Below, piece by piece: positions 1-8,050 of a DNA stretch of 64,000 nt. This DNA comes from Arthrobacter celericrescens (GTDB taxonomy: Bacteria; Actinomycetota; Actinomycetes; Actinomycetales; Micrococcaceae). Below the pieces are notes generated by a model that saw nothing but the letters and a program-made list of their open reading frames with translations, had not been told where the DNA came from and searched no databases. Each line of letters begins with the position of its first letter. The first letter of the stretch is position 1. Where the stretch lies: the NCBI RefSeq assembly GCF_003614925.1, contig NZ_QYLP01000098.1, forward strand, positions 20,928 through 84,927, given 5' to 3'. Position numbers and translations under genes: made by a program.

Positions 1-389
1 GTGTCGATGTCTTCCTCGAGACTCTTGACCGGCTCGTGGTCGATCGCGCCGCAGGGCAGCACCAGCGCCTTCGCGCCGGTCTTGGCGGCCAAGCTGAGCA
101 GCATCCCGAGGTGACGTTCGCGCGCTTCCCGGGCTCCGGCGTCGAGCACTGCGTTCAGGTCCCCGACGTCGCCGTTCACCGAACGGACGCGCAGTCCCGA
201 GTTATTGACGACGGCGGCAACCTCCTCGACTGCGGCGGCGTCCAGGACGTAGGGCACGTGGTCGCAGACGCCCGGGAGGGCGCCGAGGTCGATTTCCTCG
301 AAGCCGAGGCCGCCCATGGTTTGCAGGGCCGTGGCCAGGTCCTGGTGGCGGAAGCTGATGGAGGAGCAGCCCAGTCGTTGGTGGAACAT
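1..389 (-). CDS. Sugar phosphate isomerase/epimerase (TIM barrel), 3' end outside window
   Basis: Only the first 129 codons are visible; the gene runs off the left edge. The protein opens with FHQRLGCSSISFRHQDL and continues with GGLGFEEIDLGALPGVCDHVP, split here as two stretches of the AP-endonuclease-2-like (xylose isomerase-like) TIM barrel: a short first strand, then a strand holding the E-I-D-L motif. This family isomerises or epimerises sugars and sugar phosphates in the cytoplasm; the substrate cannot be read. The ATG at 387-389 is the first in frame and lies below a plausible minus-strand promoter (-35 TTGACT at 474-479, -10 TAGAGT at 450-455). It is divergent from the MHS transporter and shares its operator region, so it probably belongs to the same catabolic island. 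Confidence 0.8.
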   Translation of the reverse strand, partial: MFHQRLGCSSISFRHQDLATALQTMGGLGFEEIDLGALPGVCDHVPYVLDAAAVEEVAAVVNNSGLRVRSVNGDVGDLNAVLDAGAREARERHLGMLLSLAAKTGAKALVLPCGAIDHEPVKSLEEDID

Positions 390-449
390 CGTCGTTGATT
401 CCTTGGATTTCGGGGCCGGCGTTACGGCGTGGCCTGCGTGATGGAAACC

Positions 450-551
450 ACTCTAAGTGCGTTAACTGTCAACAGTCAACCCTCAAGGTCGACTGTTGAC
501 ATTGGGAGTGCGGCGGGTCACACTTGGCGTATTATGTTGACTGTCGACAGT
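450..551. promoter_or_regulatory. Divergent promoter region with repeated GntR-type operators
   Basis: Three related sites are visible: ACTGTCAACAGT (465-476), ACTGTTGACA (492-501) and the perfect 12-bp palindrome ACTGTCGACAGT (540-551). The first overlaps the -35 and spacer of the minus-strand promoter for the isomerase; the last sits just downstream of a TATTAT -10 (530-535) for the transporter. A related site, ACTGTAAGCAGT, lies before the GntR gene at 3981-3992. The shared sequence suggests that this GntR protein represses the island and itself. Sites are seen; the regulator assignment is inferred. Confidence 0.65.
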
Positions 552-597
552 GCGGTAGCCGACGAAGCGCCGCACTCTTCGAAAGGGAAAGAACACC

Positions 598-1935
598 ATG
601 AGCAATGAAGCTCTGACCATGCGTGGTCCGGTTCATGGAACCAAGGAAGCGAAGCGCGTTGCCGTCGGTTCAGGCGTCGGCGCCGTCATTGAGACCTACG
701 ACTTCATCGGTTTCGGCACCGCCGCCGCGCTGTACTTCGGTACGGCATTCTTTCCGGGCGCCGATCCGGTGACCGGAACACTTGCCTCCTTTGCCACCCT
801 CGGCGTCGGCTTCGCGGCCCGCCCGCTGGGCGGCATCATCGGCGGCCACCTGGGCGACAAGCTCGGCCGCAAGCCGGTGCTGGTGGCCTCGCTGATCCTG
901 ATGGGCCTGGCCACTTTCGTGATCGGCCTTCTCCCCACCTACGCGCAGGTGGGCATCCTCGCCCCGACCCTGCTGGTGATTGTCCGCATCATCCAGGGCC
1001 TCGCGTTCGGCGCCGAATGGGGCGGTGCCATCCTGATGAGCTACGAGCACGCTCCATGGAAGAAGAAGGGCCAGTTCACCGGCATCGTGCAGGCCGGCTT
1101 CCCGGTGGGCCTCCTGCTGGCCAACCTCGTCTTCCTGAGCAGCGTGGGCCTTGGCAGCGAATGGGCCTGGCGCGTGCCGTTCCTCGCCAGCATCGTCCTG
1201 GTGGCGGTGGGCCTGATCATCCGCTCCAAGGTCCCGGAGTCGCCGGTGTTCGAGGACGTCAAGAACAAGGGCGACATCGTCAAGTCGCCGATCGTCGAGG
1301 TCATCAAGACCGACTGGCGGAACATTGTCCGCGGCATCGGCCTCCGTGTTGCGGAAACCGCCGGCTACGCCGTGTCCGTGACCTACATGATTTCCTACCT
1401 GCACAGCACCAAGCTCGCCGACAAGACCCAGACCCTCGTGGCCCTCTGCATCGCTGCCGCGATCGGCATCCTCGCCACCTACTCCTGGGGCAAGCTGACG
1501 GACAAGGTGGGCCGCCGCACCGTCTACGTGTGGTCCACTGCCTTCGCCGTAGCCTTTGGCATTCCGATGTTCCTGCTGGTCAACACGGGACTGTTCTTCC
1601 TCATCATCGCCACGATTGTGCTGGCCTACGCCGTCTGCCAGAACTCGCTGGCCGGCGCCCAGGGCGCGTGGTTCCCCGAGCTGTTCCAGGCCAAGACCCG
1701 GTCCTCCGGAGCGTCCCTCGCCTACCAGATCTCGGCGATGGTTTCCGGCTTCACGCCCTTCGTCACCACCCTGCTGTTCGTCAGCTTCGGCTGGGTGGGC
1801 CCCGCAGCCCTGTTCAGCATCTACGGCGCCATCGGCCTGTGGGCAGCCCTGGTCACCAAGGAAACCTGGGGTCCCCGTGAGCGTGCGCTCGCCGAAGAAG
1901 CCGCCAGCAAAACGCCCGATTCCGTAAACGCCTGA
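598..1935 (+). CDS. MFS transporter, metabolite:H+ symporter (MHS) family
   Basis: A 445-residue polytopic membrane protein of about 12 helices. Residues 31-40 (IETYDFIGFG) and the loop motif GDKLGRKPVL at 86-95 are typical of MHS proteins such as the proline/betaine, shikimate and alpha-ketoglutarate symporters. It should import an organic acid, polyol or sugar derivative with protons across the plasma membrane. The ATG has a good ribosome site (GAAAGGGAAAG). It is the first gene after the operator cluster and is followed by the split transketolase, so the substrate is probably the sugar-like compound that these enzymes degrade; the exact substrate is unknown. Confidence 0.88.
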   Translation: MSNEALTMRGPVHGTKEAKRVAVGSGVGAVIETYDFIGFGTAAALYFGTAFFPGADPVTGTLASFATLGVGFAARPLGGIIGGHLGDKLGRKPVLVASLILMGLATFVIGLLPTYAQVGILAPTLLVIVRIIQGLAFGAEWGGAILMSYEHAPWKKKGQFTGIVQAGFPVGLLLANLVFLSSVGLGSEWAWRVPFLASIVLVAVGLIIRSKVPESPVFEDVKNKGDIVKSPIVEVIKTDWRNIVRGIGLRVAETAGYAVSVTYMISYLHSTKLADKTQTLVALCIAAAIGILATYSWGKLTDKVGRRTVYVWSTAFAVAFGIPMFLLVNTGLFFLIIATIVLAYAVCQNSLAGAQGAWFPELFQAKTRSSGASLAYQISAMVSGFTPFVTTLLFVSFGWVGPAALFSIYGAIGLWAALVTKETWGPRERALAEEAASKTPDSVNA

Positions 1936-1947
1936 CATCCACAGCAA

Positions 1948-1978
1948 CCGGGCGCCGTCCCACCAGGGCGGCGCCCGG
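1948..1978 (+). terminator. GC-rich hairpin between transporter and transketolase genes
   Basis: A perfect 10-bp stem (CCGGGCGCCG at 1948-1957, CGGCGCCCGG at 1969-1978) with an 11-base loop lies right after the transporter stop. There is no T tract. It may be an intra-operon terminator or mRNA-stabilising hairpin that lowers or adjusts expression of the transketolase pair. Confidence 0.5.
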
Positions 1979-1995
1979 CTTCGGAAGGACAACCA

Positions 1996-2889
1996 GTGAC
2001 TCTTTCATCAACCGAAGCAGCGCCCGCCGCGACGCCAAACGCCGAGCGCGTCGACCGCATCCGCGCGGCCGCGCAGCGGATCCGGCACCACGCCCTGAAC
2101 ATGGGCGAGGTCCAGGGCCAGGGCTACGTTGGCCAGGCCCTGGGCGCGGCGGACATGCTCGCCGCCGTCTACGGTGACCAGCTCACCTTCCGGCCCGGGG
2201 ACCCGCACTGGGAAGGCCGCGACCGCTTCCTGCTCTCCACCGGCCACTACGCCATCGGGCACTATGCGGCGCTGGCCGAAGCCGGGATCGTGCCGGTTTC
2301 CGAGCTTGAGACGTACGGGTCGGACGATTCACGCCTGCCGATGTCGGGCATGTCCACCTACACCCCGGGCATGGAAATCTCCGGCGGTTCCCTGGGGCAC
2401 GGACTGACGATCGCCGTCGGAATGGCCCTCGGGCTGCGGGCGCAAGGCTCCGCATCCCGGGTGATCAACTTCCTTTCCGATGGTGAGCTCGACGAGGGAT
2501 CCACCTGGGAAGCGGCCATGGGCGCCCATCACCACCAGCTCGGAAACCTGACCGCCTTGGTGGACATCAACGCCCTCCAGGCCGACGGTGCCACGGACAC
2601 GGTGCTGCGCACCGAACCGGTCACCGAGAAGTGGGAAGCCTTCGGCTGGTACACCCAGCGGGTGGACGGGAACGACGTCGGCGCGCTGCTGGCAGCGTTC
2701 GACAACATCGCCGCTGTTGCGGGTCCGGTGGGCCGGCCCTCGGTAATCCTCTGCGACACCAAGGTGGGCCGCGGCGTTCCGCTGCTGGAAACCCGCGAAA
2801 AGGCGCATTTCATGCGCATCGAAGAACACGAATGGCAGATCTGCCGCGAGCAGCTGACCGCAGGATACGGAAGGACGGCCTCAGCATGA
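1996..2889 (+). CDS. Transketolase, N-terminal (ThDP-binding) subunit
   Basis: 297 residues matching only the thiamine-diphosphate half of transketolase. Visible motifs are the GSLGHGLTIAVGMA segment and the cofactor/Mg motif SDGELDEGSTWEA at about 160-172, followed by VDINALQADG. It works with the next gene as a two-subunit transketolase that transfers a two-carbon ketol unit. The GTG start at 1996 is preceded by GGAAGGA. The 3' end overlaps the next gene by four bases (ATGA), so the subunits are translationally coupled. Split transketolases of this kind are often in peripheral sugar catabolism; one known example is the apulose-4-phosphate transketolase AptAB. Assignment to that pathway here is only a possibility, since no apulose kinase is visible. 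Confidence 0.9.
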   Translation: MTLSSTEAAPAATPNAERVDRIRAAAQRIRHHALNMGEVQGQGYVGQALGAADMLAAVYGDQLTFRPGDPHWEGRDRFLLSTGHYAIGHYAALAEAGIVPVSELETYGSDDSRLPMSGMSTYTPGMEISGGSLGHGLTIAVGMALGLRAQGSASRVINFLSDGELDEGSTWEAAMGAHHHQLGNLTALVDINALQADGATDTVLRTEPVTEKWEAFGWYTQRVDGNDVGALLAAFDNIAAVAGPVGRPSVILCDTKVGRGVPLLETREKAHFMRIEEHEWQICREQLTAGYGRTASA

Positions 2890-3887
2890 GCACCACCGTT
2901 GCCACCGCCAAGCCGAAGCTGAAGACCTCGGCGATGATCGCCTCCTTTGCCGACCCCGGGCAGAAGACCACTCCGGCACCGTTCGGCCACGCCCTGGTCA
3001 AGGCCGCCCACGACAACGGCAAGATCGTGGGCCTGACCGCGGACCTGGGCAAGTACACGGACATGCACATCTTCGCCAAGGCCTTCCCGGAGCGCTTCTT
3101 CCAGATGGGCATGGCTGAACAGCTCCTCCTCGGTGCGGCCGCGGGCCTGGCCGAAACCGGGCTTATCCCGTTCGCGTCCACCTACTCCGTGTTCGCCGCA
3201 CGCCGCGCGTACGACTTCCTGTGCCTGGACATCGCCGAGCCGAACCTGAACGTCAACATCGTCGGCGGCCTGCCCGGCCTGACCACCGGCTACGGTCCCA
3301 GCCACCAGGCCACCGAGGACATGGCCATCTTCCGCGGCATGCCCAACCTGACCATCGTGGACCCCTGCGACTCGGTGGACATCGAGCAGGCCGTCCCGCA
3401 GCTTGCGGCCTCCGAAGGGCCCACCTACCTGCGCCTGCTGCGCGGCAACGTCCCCACCGTGCTGGACGAGTACGACTACACCTTCGAACTCGGCAAGGCC
3501 AAAGTGCTGCGCGGCGGCAACGACGTAGTCTTCGTCTCCTCCGGGCTGATGACCATGCGCGCCCTGCAGGCCGCCGACGCTTTGGCCAAGCACAACGTGG
3601 ACGTGGCCGTGGTGCACACGCCCACCATCAAGCCCTTCGACGCCGAAACGGTCCTGGCCGAGCTGAACACCGACCGCCTGGCCGTCACGCTCGAAAACCA
3701 CACCGTGGTGGGCGGCTTGTTCGAAACCGTTGCCTCTGCCGTCGTCACCGCCGGGCTTGGCAAGCGGGTGGTTCCCATCGCGCTGCCGGACCGGTTCCTC
3801 GACGCCGGGGCCCTGCCGACGCTCCACGAGCGCTACGGACTGTCCGTGGACAAGATCGTGGCCAAGGTCCTGGCCGAACTGGGCTGA
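2886..3887 (+). CDS. Transketolase, C-terminal (pyrimidine-binding) subunit
   Basis: 333 residues covering the pyrimidine-binding and C-terminal domains of transketolase. The catalytic-glutamate motif MGMAEQ occurs at about residues 74-79, after an N-terminal PFGHALV segment. The ATG at 2886 overlaps the stop of the N-subunit gene (ATGA) and has GGAAGGA about a dozen bases upstream; a longer frame exists 5' but would lie entirely inside the N-subunit gene. Together the two polypeptides make about 630 residues, the size of a full transketolase. The gene is followed by a strong hairpin at 3918-3953. Confidence 0.9.
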   Translation: MSTTVATAKPKLKTSAMIASFADPGQKTTPAPFGHALVKAAHDNGKIVGLTADLGKYTDMHIFAKAFPERFFQMGMAEQLLLGAAAGLAETGLIPFASTYSVFAARRAYDFLCLDIAEPNLNVNIVGGLPGLTTGYGPSHQATEDMAIFRGMPNLTIVDPCDSVDIEQAVPQLAASEGPTYLRLLRGNVPTVLDEYDYTFELGKAKVLRGGNDVVFVSSGLMTMRALQAADALAKHNVDVAVVHTPTIKPFDAETVLAELNTDRLAVTLENHTVVGGLFETVASAVVTAGLGKRVVPIALPDRFLDAGALPTLHERYGLSVDKIVAKVLAELG

Positions 3888-3917
3888 ATGCCCGGGCTGA
3901 GCCGGCAACGCGTTACG

Positions 3918-3953
3918 GAAGTGTGGAGCCGTTCGGGAGCGGTTCCACACTTC
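3918..3953 (+). terminator. Terminator after transketolase operon
   Basis: Inverted repeat GAAGTGTGGAGCCG / CGGTTCCACACTTC (3918-3931 and 3940-3953) with one mismatch and an 8-base loop. It lies 30 bases after the transketolase stop and just before the gntR promoter. Confidence 0.7.
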
Positions 3954-3958
3954 TGTCG

Positions 3959-3992
3959 TAGTATCAACAGTTAAACGACGACTGTAAGCAGT
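3959..3992 (+). promoter_or_regulatory. gntR promoter with autoregulatory operator
   Basis: A possible -10 (TAGTAT, 3959-3964) is followed by CAACAGTTAA (3965-3974) and the imperfect palindrome ACTGTAAGCAGT (3981-3992). The sequences resemble the ACTGTCGACAGT sites in front of the transporter, which points to autoregulation by the GntR product. Confidence 0.55.
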
Positions 3993-4015
3993 CGACCATT
4001 GACATCGAGGAAGTC

Positions 4016-4672
4016 ATGGCCACAACAGCATCCCTGCTAGGGCTCGAGAAGATGAGCCTGCGGGAACAAGCACTGATCGCCCTGCGGCGGGCCATCACCA
4101 CGGGTGAACTCGAGCCGGGCCGGCACCTTGTGGAGACCGAGCTTTCGGAGATGCTGCAGATCAGCCGCGGGACCCTCCGGGAGGCCCTGCGCCAGCTGCA
4201 GCAGGAGGGCCTGGTGTCCCTGGGAGCCCGCGGACGGCTTTCCGTGCGCCACCTTGACGTCAAGGAAATCCGCGACATCTTCTCCGTCCGCGGGGTGCTG
4301 GAGTCCCTCGCGGCGCGGACCCTGTGCGAACTTCCCGACAAGGAGGCGGCCCTCGTGGAGCTGCGCGCCGCCGTCGTGCAGATGGAAAAGGCCGCAAAAT
4401 CCTCGCTTGAGGAGCGGATCGAATCCGACCTCGACTTCCACCGCACGCTCTGCCGGCTGTCCGGCAACGAGACGCTCCTGCACTCCTGGGAATCCCTGGA
4501 AGGCTCCATCCGGATGTCCATCATGTACGCCGGGATCGAAAAAGCCGTCAAGAACATGAGCGTCGGCCGGCACCACGACATTGTCGCCGCCATCGAAACC
4601 GGCAACGCGGCCAAGGCCCGCGAGACCCTGATCGACCACATGAGCGGCGCCGCGGAGAACCTGGTCGCCTGA
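4016..4672 (+). CDS. GntR family regulator, FadR subfamily (FCD domain)
   Basis: 218 residues. Residues about 12-75 form the GntR winged helix-turn-helix (EMLQISRGTLREALRQL is the recognition part) and about 85-210 the all-helical FCD ligand-binding domain, with FHRTLCRLSGNETL typical of the metal/ligand pocket. Such proteins bind palindromes as dimers and release them with a carboxylic acid or sugar acid ligand. The matching operator repeats upstream of its own gene and of the transporter/isomerase pair make it the likely local repressor of the transketolase island. The ATG is preceded by GAGGAAG. Confidence 0.9.
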   Translation: MATTASLLGLEKMSLREQALIALRRAITTGELEPGRHLVETELSEMLQISRGTLREALRQLQQEGLVSLGARGRLSVRHLDVKEIRDIFSVRGVLESLAARTLCELPDKEAALVELRAAVVQMEKAAKSSLEERIESDLDFHRTLCRLSGNETLLHSWESLEGSIRMSIMYAGIEKAVKNMSVGRHHDIVAAIETGNAAKARETLIDHMSGAAENLVA

Positions 4673-4683
4673 CCGCCCCGCAA

Positions 4684-4749
4684 CCCAACTGACTCGCAGT
4701 TGTTGTCGTTTTCAGCCCCGAAAACGACAACAACTGCGAGCTAGTTGGG
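4684..4749. repeat. Intergenic palindromic repeat, copy A (66 bp)
   Basis: A long palindrome between the convergent gntR and lldD genes. The left arm starts CCCAACTGACTCGCAGTTG and the right arm ends CAACTGCGAGCTAGTTGGG, with a GTCGTTTT/AAAACGAC core and an AGCCCC loop. A near-identical copy is at 23970-24037. It can act as a bidirectional terminator; conservation of both arms and loop at two unrelated sites shows that it is a dispersed repeat. Confidence 0.85.
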
Positions 4750-4765
4750 AGGAACGCCGGGAACG

Positions 4766-6100
4766 TCAGCCCTGCAGCAGCCGCACGTGCTCCGGGGTCA
4801 GCTCGGCGATCCTGGTGACGCCGAGCAGTGCCATGGTGCGGGCCATGTCCTTCTCCAGGATCGCGATGGTCCGGTCCACGCCGGCCCGCCCTCCGGCCAT
4901 GAGTCCGTAGAGGTACGCCCGGCCGATCAGGGCGAAGTCCGCCCCCAGCGCCAGCGCCGCGATGATGTCCGCGCCGCCCATGATGCCGGTGTCCAGGATG
5001 ACCGCGGCCTCCGGGTTCCGTTCCTTGACGGCGGCGGAGACCCCGGGCAGCAGGTGCAGCGGGATCGGCGCGCGGTCCAGCTGGCGGCCGCCGTGGTTGG
5101 ATACGACCACGCCGTCGGCCCCGTGGTCGACCACCTTCGCGGCGTCCTCCACGGTCTGGATGCCCTTGACCACCAGCTTGCCCTTCCAGGTTTCGCGCAG
5201 CCAGTCGAGGTCATCGAAGGTCAGCGTGGGGTCGAACATCGAGTTGATCAGGTCCGCTACGGTGCCCGTGTAGCGCGAGAGCGAGGCGAACGTGAGCGGT
5301 TCGTGGGTGAGGAAGTTGAACCACCACGCCGGCCGGTACGAGGCGTCGAGCACGGTCTTCAACGTCAGGGCCGGCGGGATCGTCATGCCGTTGCGGACAT
5401 CCCGGAGCCGTGCCCCGGCGACGGCGGTGTCCACCGTGACCATCAGGGTGTCGTTTCCGGCCGCGGCCGCGCGCTCGATCAGTTCCAGCGAACGCTCCCG
5501 GTCCGTCCACAGGTAGAGCTGGAACCAGTTGCGTCCGCCCGGCGCCGCCGCAGCGACGTCCTCGATCGAAGCGGTGCCCATGGTGGAGAGCGTGTACGGA
5601 ATGCCGGCGGCCTCGGCCGCCTGGGATCCTGCGTATTCACCCTCGGACTGCATCATCCGGGTGAAGCCGGTGGGGGCGATGCCAAAGGGGAGGCGGGAAG
5701 GCTTGCCGAGGATGTCGGTGCTCAGGTCGATGCTGGAGACGTCGCGCAGGATGCCGGGCCGGAACTCGACATCCTGGAAGGCCTGCCGCGCCCGGCGCAG
5801 GGTGATTTCCGCTTCGGCGGCGCCGTCCGTGTAGTCGAACGGCGCCTGCGGCGTGCGGCGCTTGGCGATGTCCCGCAGCTCCCAGACCGTGGAGGCCCGC
5901 TTGAGGCGGGCGGCGTTGCTGAACTCCGGCTTCTTGAACTTCATCAGCGGAGCCAGGTCCGAATACTTGGGGATCCGGCGCTTGAGGGCCGGCGGAATCA
6001 CGACGGCGCTGTGGCCGTCCGCTGCGCTGTGGCCGTTCGCTGCGGCGGTGCTGTTGTTCGCTGCGGCTGTGCCGCTGGCTGGCTGGACGGTCTGCGTCAT
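4766..6100 (-). CDS. lldD: FMN-dependent alpha-hydroxy acid oxidizing protein, probable L-lactate dehydrogenase (quinone)
   Basis: 444 residues of the FMN-dependent alpha-hydroxy-acid dehydrogenase family. Key signs are the active-site motif SNHGGRQLD near residues 327-335, whose His is the catalytic base, and the FMN-phosphate site GIMGGADIIAALALGADF with IGRAYLYGL. The first 35 residues are low-complexity (Ala, Asn, Ser, Gly). The family oxidises L-lactate to pyruvate at the membrane and passes electrons to quinone, but glycolate or mandelate enzymes look alike. The ATG at 6098-6100 was chosen because upstream frame runs into the divergent promoter. It faces a FadR-type regulator across two operators, the usual LldR-LldD arrangement, which favours lactate. 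Confidence 0.85.
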   Translation of the reverse strand: MTQTVQPASGTAAANNSTAAANGHSAADGHSAVVIPPALKRRIPKYSDLAPLMKFKKPEFSNAARLKRASTVWELRDIAKRRTPQAPFDYTDGAAEAEITLRRARQAFQDVEFRPGILRDVSSIDLSTDILGKPSRLPFGIAPTGFTRMMQSEGEYAGSQAAEAAGIPYTLSTMGTASIEDVAAAAPGGRNWFQLYLWTDRERSLELIERAAAAGNDTLMVTVDTAVAGARLRDVRNGMTIPPALTLKTVLDASYRPAWWFNFLTHEPLTFASLSRYTGTVADLINSMFDPTLTFDDLDWLRETWKGKLVVKGIQTVEDAAKVVDHGADGVVVSNHGGRQLDRAPIPLHLLPGVSAAVKERNPEAAVILDTGIMGGADIIAALALGADFALIGRAYLYGLMAGGRAGVDRTIAILEKDMARTMALLGVTRIAELTPEHVRLLQG

Positions 6101-6120
6101 GGTGGTCTCCGGACTCGGCT

Positions 6121-6172
6121 GTGTGGTTGGACCACACTCTATTCCATGTGGTCGGACCACATCAAGTAGAAT
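6121..6172. promoter_or_regulatory. Divergent lldD / fadR-type promoter with two palindromic operators
   Basis: Two palindromes share TGTGGT-NGG-ACCACA: 6121-6137 and 6146-6162, with centres 25 bp apart. They fit the FadR-subfamily consensus TNGTNNNACNA. On the minus strand, -35 TTGATG (6160-6165) and -10 TAGAGT (6136-6141), 18 bp apart, serve lldD and carry operator 2 between them; operator 1 lies at its start point. On the plus strand, -10 TAGAAT (6167-6172) ends six bases before the regulator ATG. Binding would block both promoters. Confidence 0.75.
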
Positions 6173-6178
6173 TCCGGC

Positions 6179-6868
6179 ATGCGAACCCACGAACTCGTGC
6201 TCGGTTGGATCGAAAGGCAGTTCTCCGACGGCAAACTGCTGCTTGGCGGACGCCTCCCTGCGGAGCGCGCCCTTGCCGAACAGCTCCAGGTGTCCCGGAC
6301 GTCGGTGCGCGAAGCGATCCGGATCCTGGAGGCGATGGGCGTGGTGCGGGCCGGCGTCGGCTCCGGGAAGGACGCCGGGACGGTGGTCATCGCGGAACCC
6401 GCCACGGCACTCGGCGCGGCCTTGCGACTGCACACGGCCACCCGGCACCTTCCCGTGGCCGACATCGTGGAAACCCGTGTGCTGCTGGAATCGTGGGCCG
6501 TTTCGAGGGCCCGCCCCGAATCGCCGGCCCTCGCCGAGGCCGCCGAGCTACTCGACGGCATGGACGCCGGCCCGGGCACCGAGGAGTTCCTGGCCTTGGA
6601 CGTCCGCTTCCATCTGGCACTCTCAGAGGCCGCCGGCAACGTAGTGGTGAGCGCCATGATGGCGTCCCTCCGCGAAGCGATCGAAGGCTACGCCGCCGAA
6701 CTGACCAAGAACCTGCCGGACTGGGACGCGACCGCCGGCCGCCTCCGGGCCGAGCACCGCGCGATCCTCGACGCCGTGAACACCGGCGACGGCGGCAAGG
6801 CGGCACGGCTTGTTGCCGCCCACATCGAGGGCTACTACCGCGAAGCAGGAGTCGCCGCTTCCGGCTGA
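6179..6868 (+). CDS. FadR/GntR family regulator, LldR-like
   Basis: 229 residues: GntR winged helix at about 5-70 (GRLPAERALAEQLQVSRTSV region, with VREAIRILEAMG) and an FCD domain from about 85. It is divergent from the lactate dehydrogenase gene and its -10 and ATG are only six bases apart, so the mRNA is probably leaderless. In LldR systems L-lactate releases the repressor from TGGT-NNN-ACCA palindromes such as those at 6121-6162. Function as lactate-responsive repressor is inferred from family and position. Confidence 0.88.
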   Translation: MRTHELVLGWIERQFSDGKLLLGGRLPAERALAEQLQVSRTSVREAIRILEAMGVVRAGVGSGKDAGTVVIAEPATALGAALRLHTATRHLPVADIVETRVLLESWAVSRARPESPALAEAAELLDGMDAGPGTEEFLALDVRFHLALSEAAGNVVVSAMMASLREAIEGYAAELTKNLPDWDATAGRLRAEHRAILDAVNTGDGGKAARLVAAHIEGYYREAGVAASG

Positions 6869-6880
6869 GGCCCGGGCCGA

Positions 6881-7891
6881 TCAGGCCTTCGGTGGCGCGG
6901 TGCTGCCGCGGATTTCCAGGTGCGGCTCGAAGTGGTCGGTGGGGGACTGGGCGTTGGCCTGGGTGATGTGTTCGCGCATCCGGCGCCAGGCTAGGCTGCC
7001 CAGCTGGGTGATCGGCACGGCCGCGGTGGTCAGGCCCGGCATGGTGTAGCGGGCGAAGGGCATGTCGTCGTAGCCCGTGATGGACAGGTCCTCCGGCACC
7101 CGGATGCCGCGTTCGCTCAGGCCGTGCAGCAGGCCCATGGCCGCGACGTCGTTGAAGACCAGGATGCCGGTGGCCCCGCAGGAGGCGACGGCGTCGCTTG
7201 CCTCGTTCCCGGCGTCGTAAGTGTTTCCCCCCGGAATGACCTGCAGCTCCACCTCGGGGTAGTCCTGGACGAACTTCTCCAGCCCGCGCAGCCGCTGCAC
7301 GTTCGATGCGCTGCGCTCCGGGCCGGTCAGGTAGGCGATCCGCCGGTGGCCCAGTTCCACCAGGTGGGCGCCGAGCTTCTGGATCCCGTGGCCGTAGTCC
7401 ACCACCAGGCTGGGCGTGGACGAGAGTTCGGTGGTGCGGTTGATCAGCACCAAGGGGTGCAGGGTGGGGGCGAGCTCTTCGAGTTCGTCCTGGCTCATGC
7501 GCGGGGCGCAGAGTACGACGCCGTCGCAGCGCCGCCGTGCCTCGCCGGCAAGGATCGCTTCCTCGCTGGAGACTTCGGAAGAGTCTGCGATCAGGACCCG
7601 GTAGCCGTCGCGCGCGGCGGCGATGCTGACGTCCCGCAGGATGGACTGGAACGTGGGGTTCGAGAGGTCCGGAACCACGATGCCGATGGTTTCGGTCTTG
7701 CCCAGGGCCAGGCTGCGGCCCACGGGGTTCGGCTTGTACTTCAGCTCGGCAGCGGCGGCCTGGACCCGCTGGGCGATGGAGGCGTTGACGGTGGTGTTGC
7801 CGTTCATGACGCGCGACACCGTGGCATGCGAAACACCGGCCCGTGCAGCCACGTCACCGATTCCGACGCGCCGCCTGCTCCGATCTGCCAT
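6881..7891 (-). CDS. LacI family transcriptional regulator
   Basis: 336 residues. The N-terminal helix-turn-helix (IGDVAARAGVSHATVSRVMN, residues about 10-29) is followed by a hinge (RVQAAAAELKYKPNPVGRSL) and a periplasmic-binding-protein-like effector domain (TIGIVVPDLSNPTFQSILRD onward; ITGYDDMPFARYTMPGLTT near the C-terminus). These regulators bind a sugar and control its catabolic genes. The start is ATG at 7889-7891, which has AAGGAAG upstream; the ATG at 7901-7903 (four codons longer) is an alternative. No catabolic target lies next to it; a LacI-type operator in its own upstream region suggests autoregulation. Confidence 0.88.
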   Translation of the reverse strand: MADRSRRRVGIGDVAARAGVSHATVSRVMNGNTTVNASIAQRVQAAAAELKYKPNPVGRSLALGKTETIGIVVPDLSNPTFQSILRDVSIAAARDGYRVLIADSSEVSSEEAILAGEARRRCDGVVLCAPRMSQDELEELAPTLHPLVLINRTTELSSTPSLVVDYGHGIQKLGAHLVELGHRRIAYLTGPERSASNVQRLRGLEKFVQDYPEVELQVIPGGNTYDAGNEASDAVASCGATGILVFNDVAAMGLLHGLSERGIRVPEDLSITGYDDMPFARYTMPGLTTAAVPITQLGSLAWRRMREHITQANAQSPTDHFEPHLEIRGSTAPPKA

Positions 7892-7944
7892 GGCTTCCTT
7901 CATGATGCTGCCCTGTTTCCTTGGCGCTGAGTCTAGCGACTTTT

Positions 7945-7958
7945 GGGAAACGTTTTCT
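7945..7958. promoter_or_regulatory. LacI-type operator upstream of the lacI-type gene
   Basis: GGGAAACGTTTTCT contains the near-perfect palindrome GAAACGTTTTC with the central CG typical of LacI/CcpA-family operators. It lies about 55 bases before the LacI gene start. Confidence 0.6.
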
Positions 7959-8014
7959 CTCAATGTCCTTCCATTGCGCCCGGTGACTGTTACGGGATGA
8001 GACCCGGACCGGTT

Positions 8015-8044
8015 TTGCGGCCCGGGCGCCTTCATGGCTATGGT
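8015..8044 (+). promoter_or_regulatory. Promoter of the aromatic leader / DAHP synthase transcript
   Basis: A -35-like TTGCGG (8015-8020) and -10 TATGGT (8039-8044) are 18 bases apart. The -10 ends six bases before the leader ATG at 8051, so the leader frame would be the first codons of a leaderless mRNA. Confidence 0.6.
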
Positions 8045-8050
8045 GTGTCC

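Noticed and set aside
2529..3950. A 473-codon minus-strand frame opposite the transketolase C subunit
   Set aside because: Same reason: shadow of a real gene with high third-position GC.
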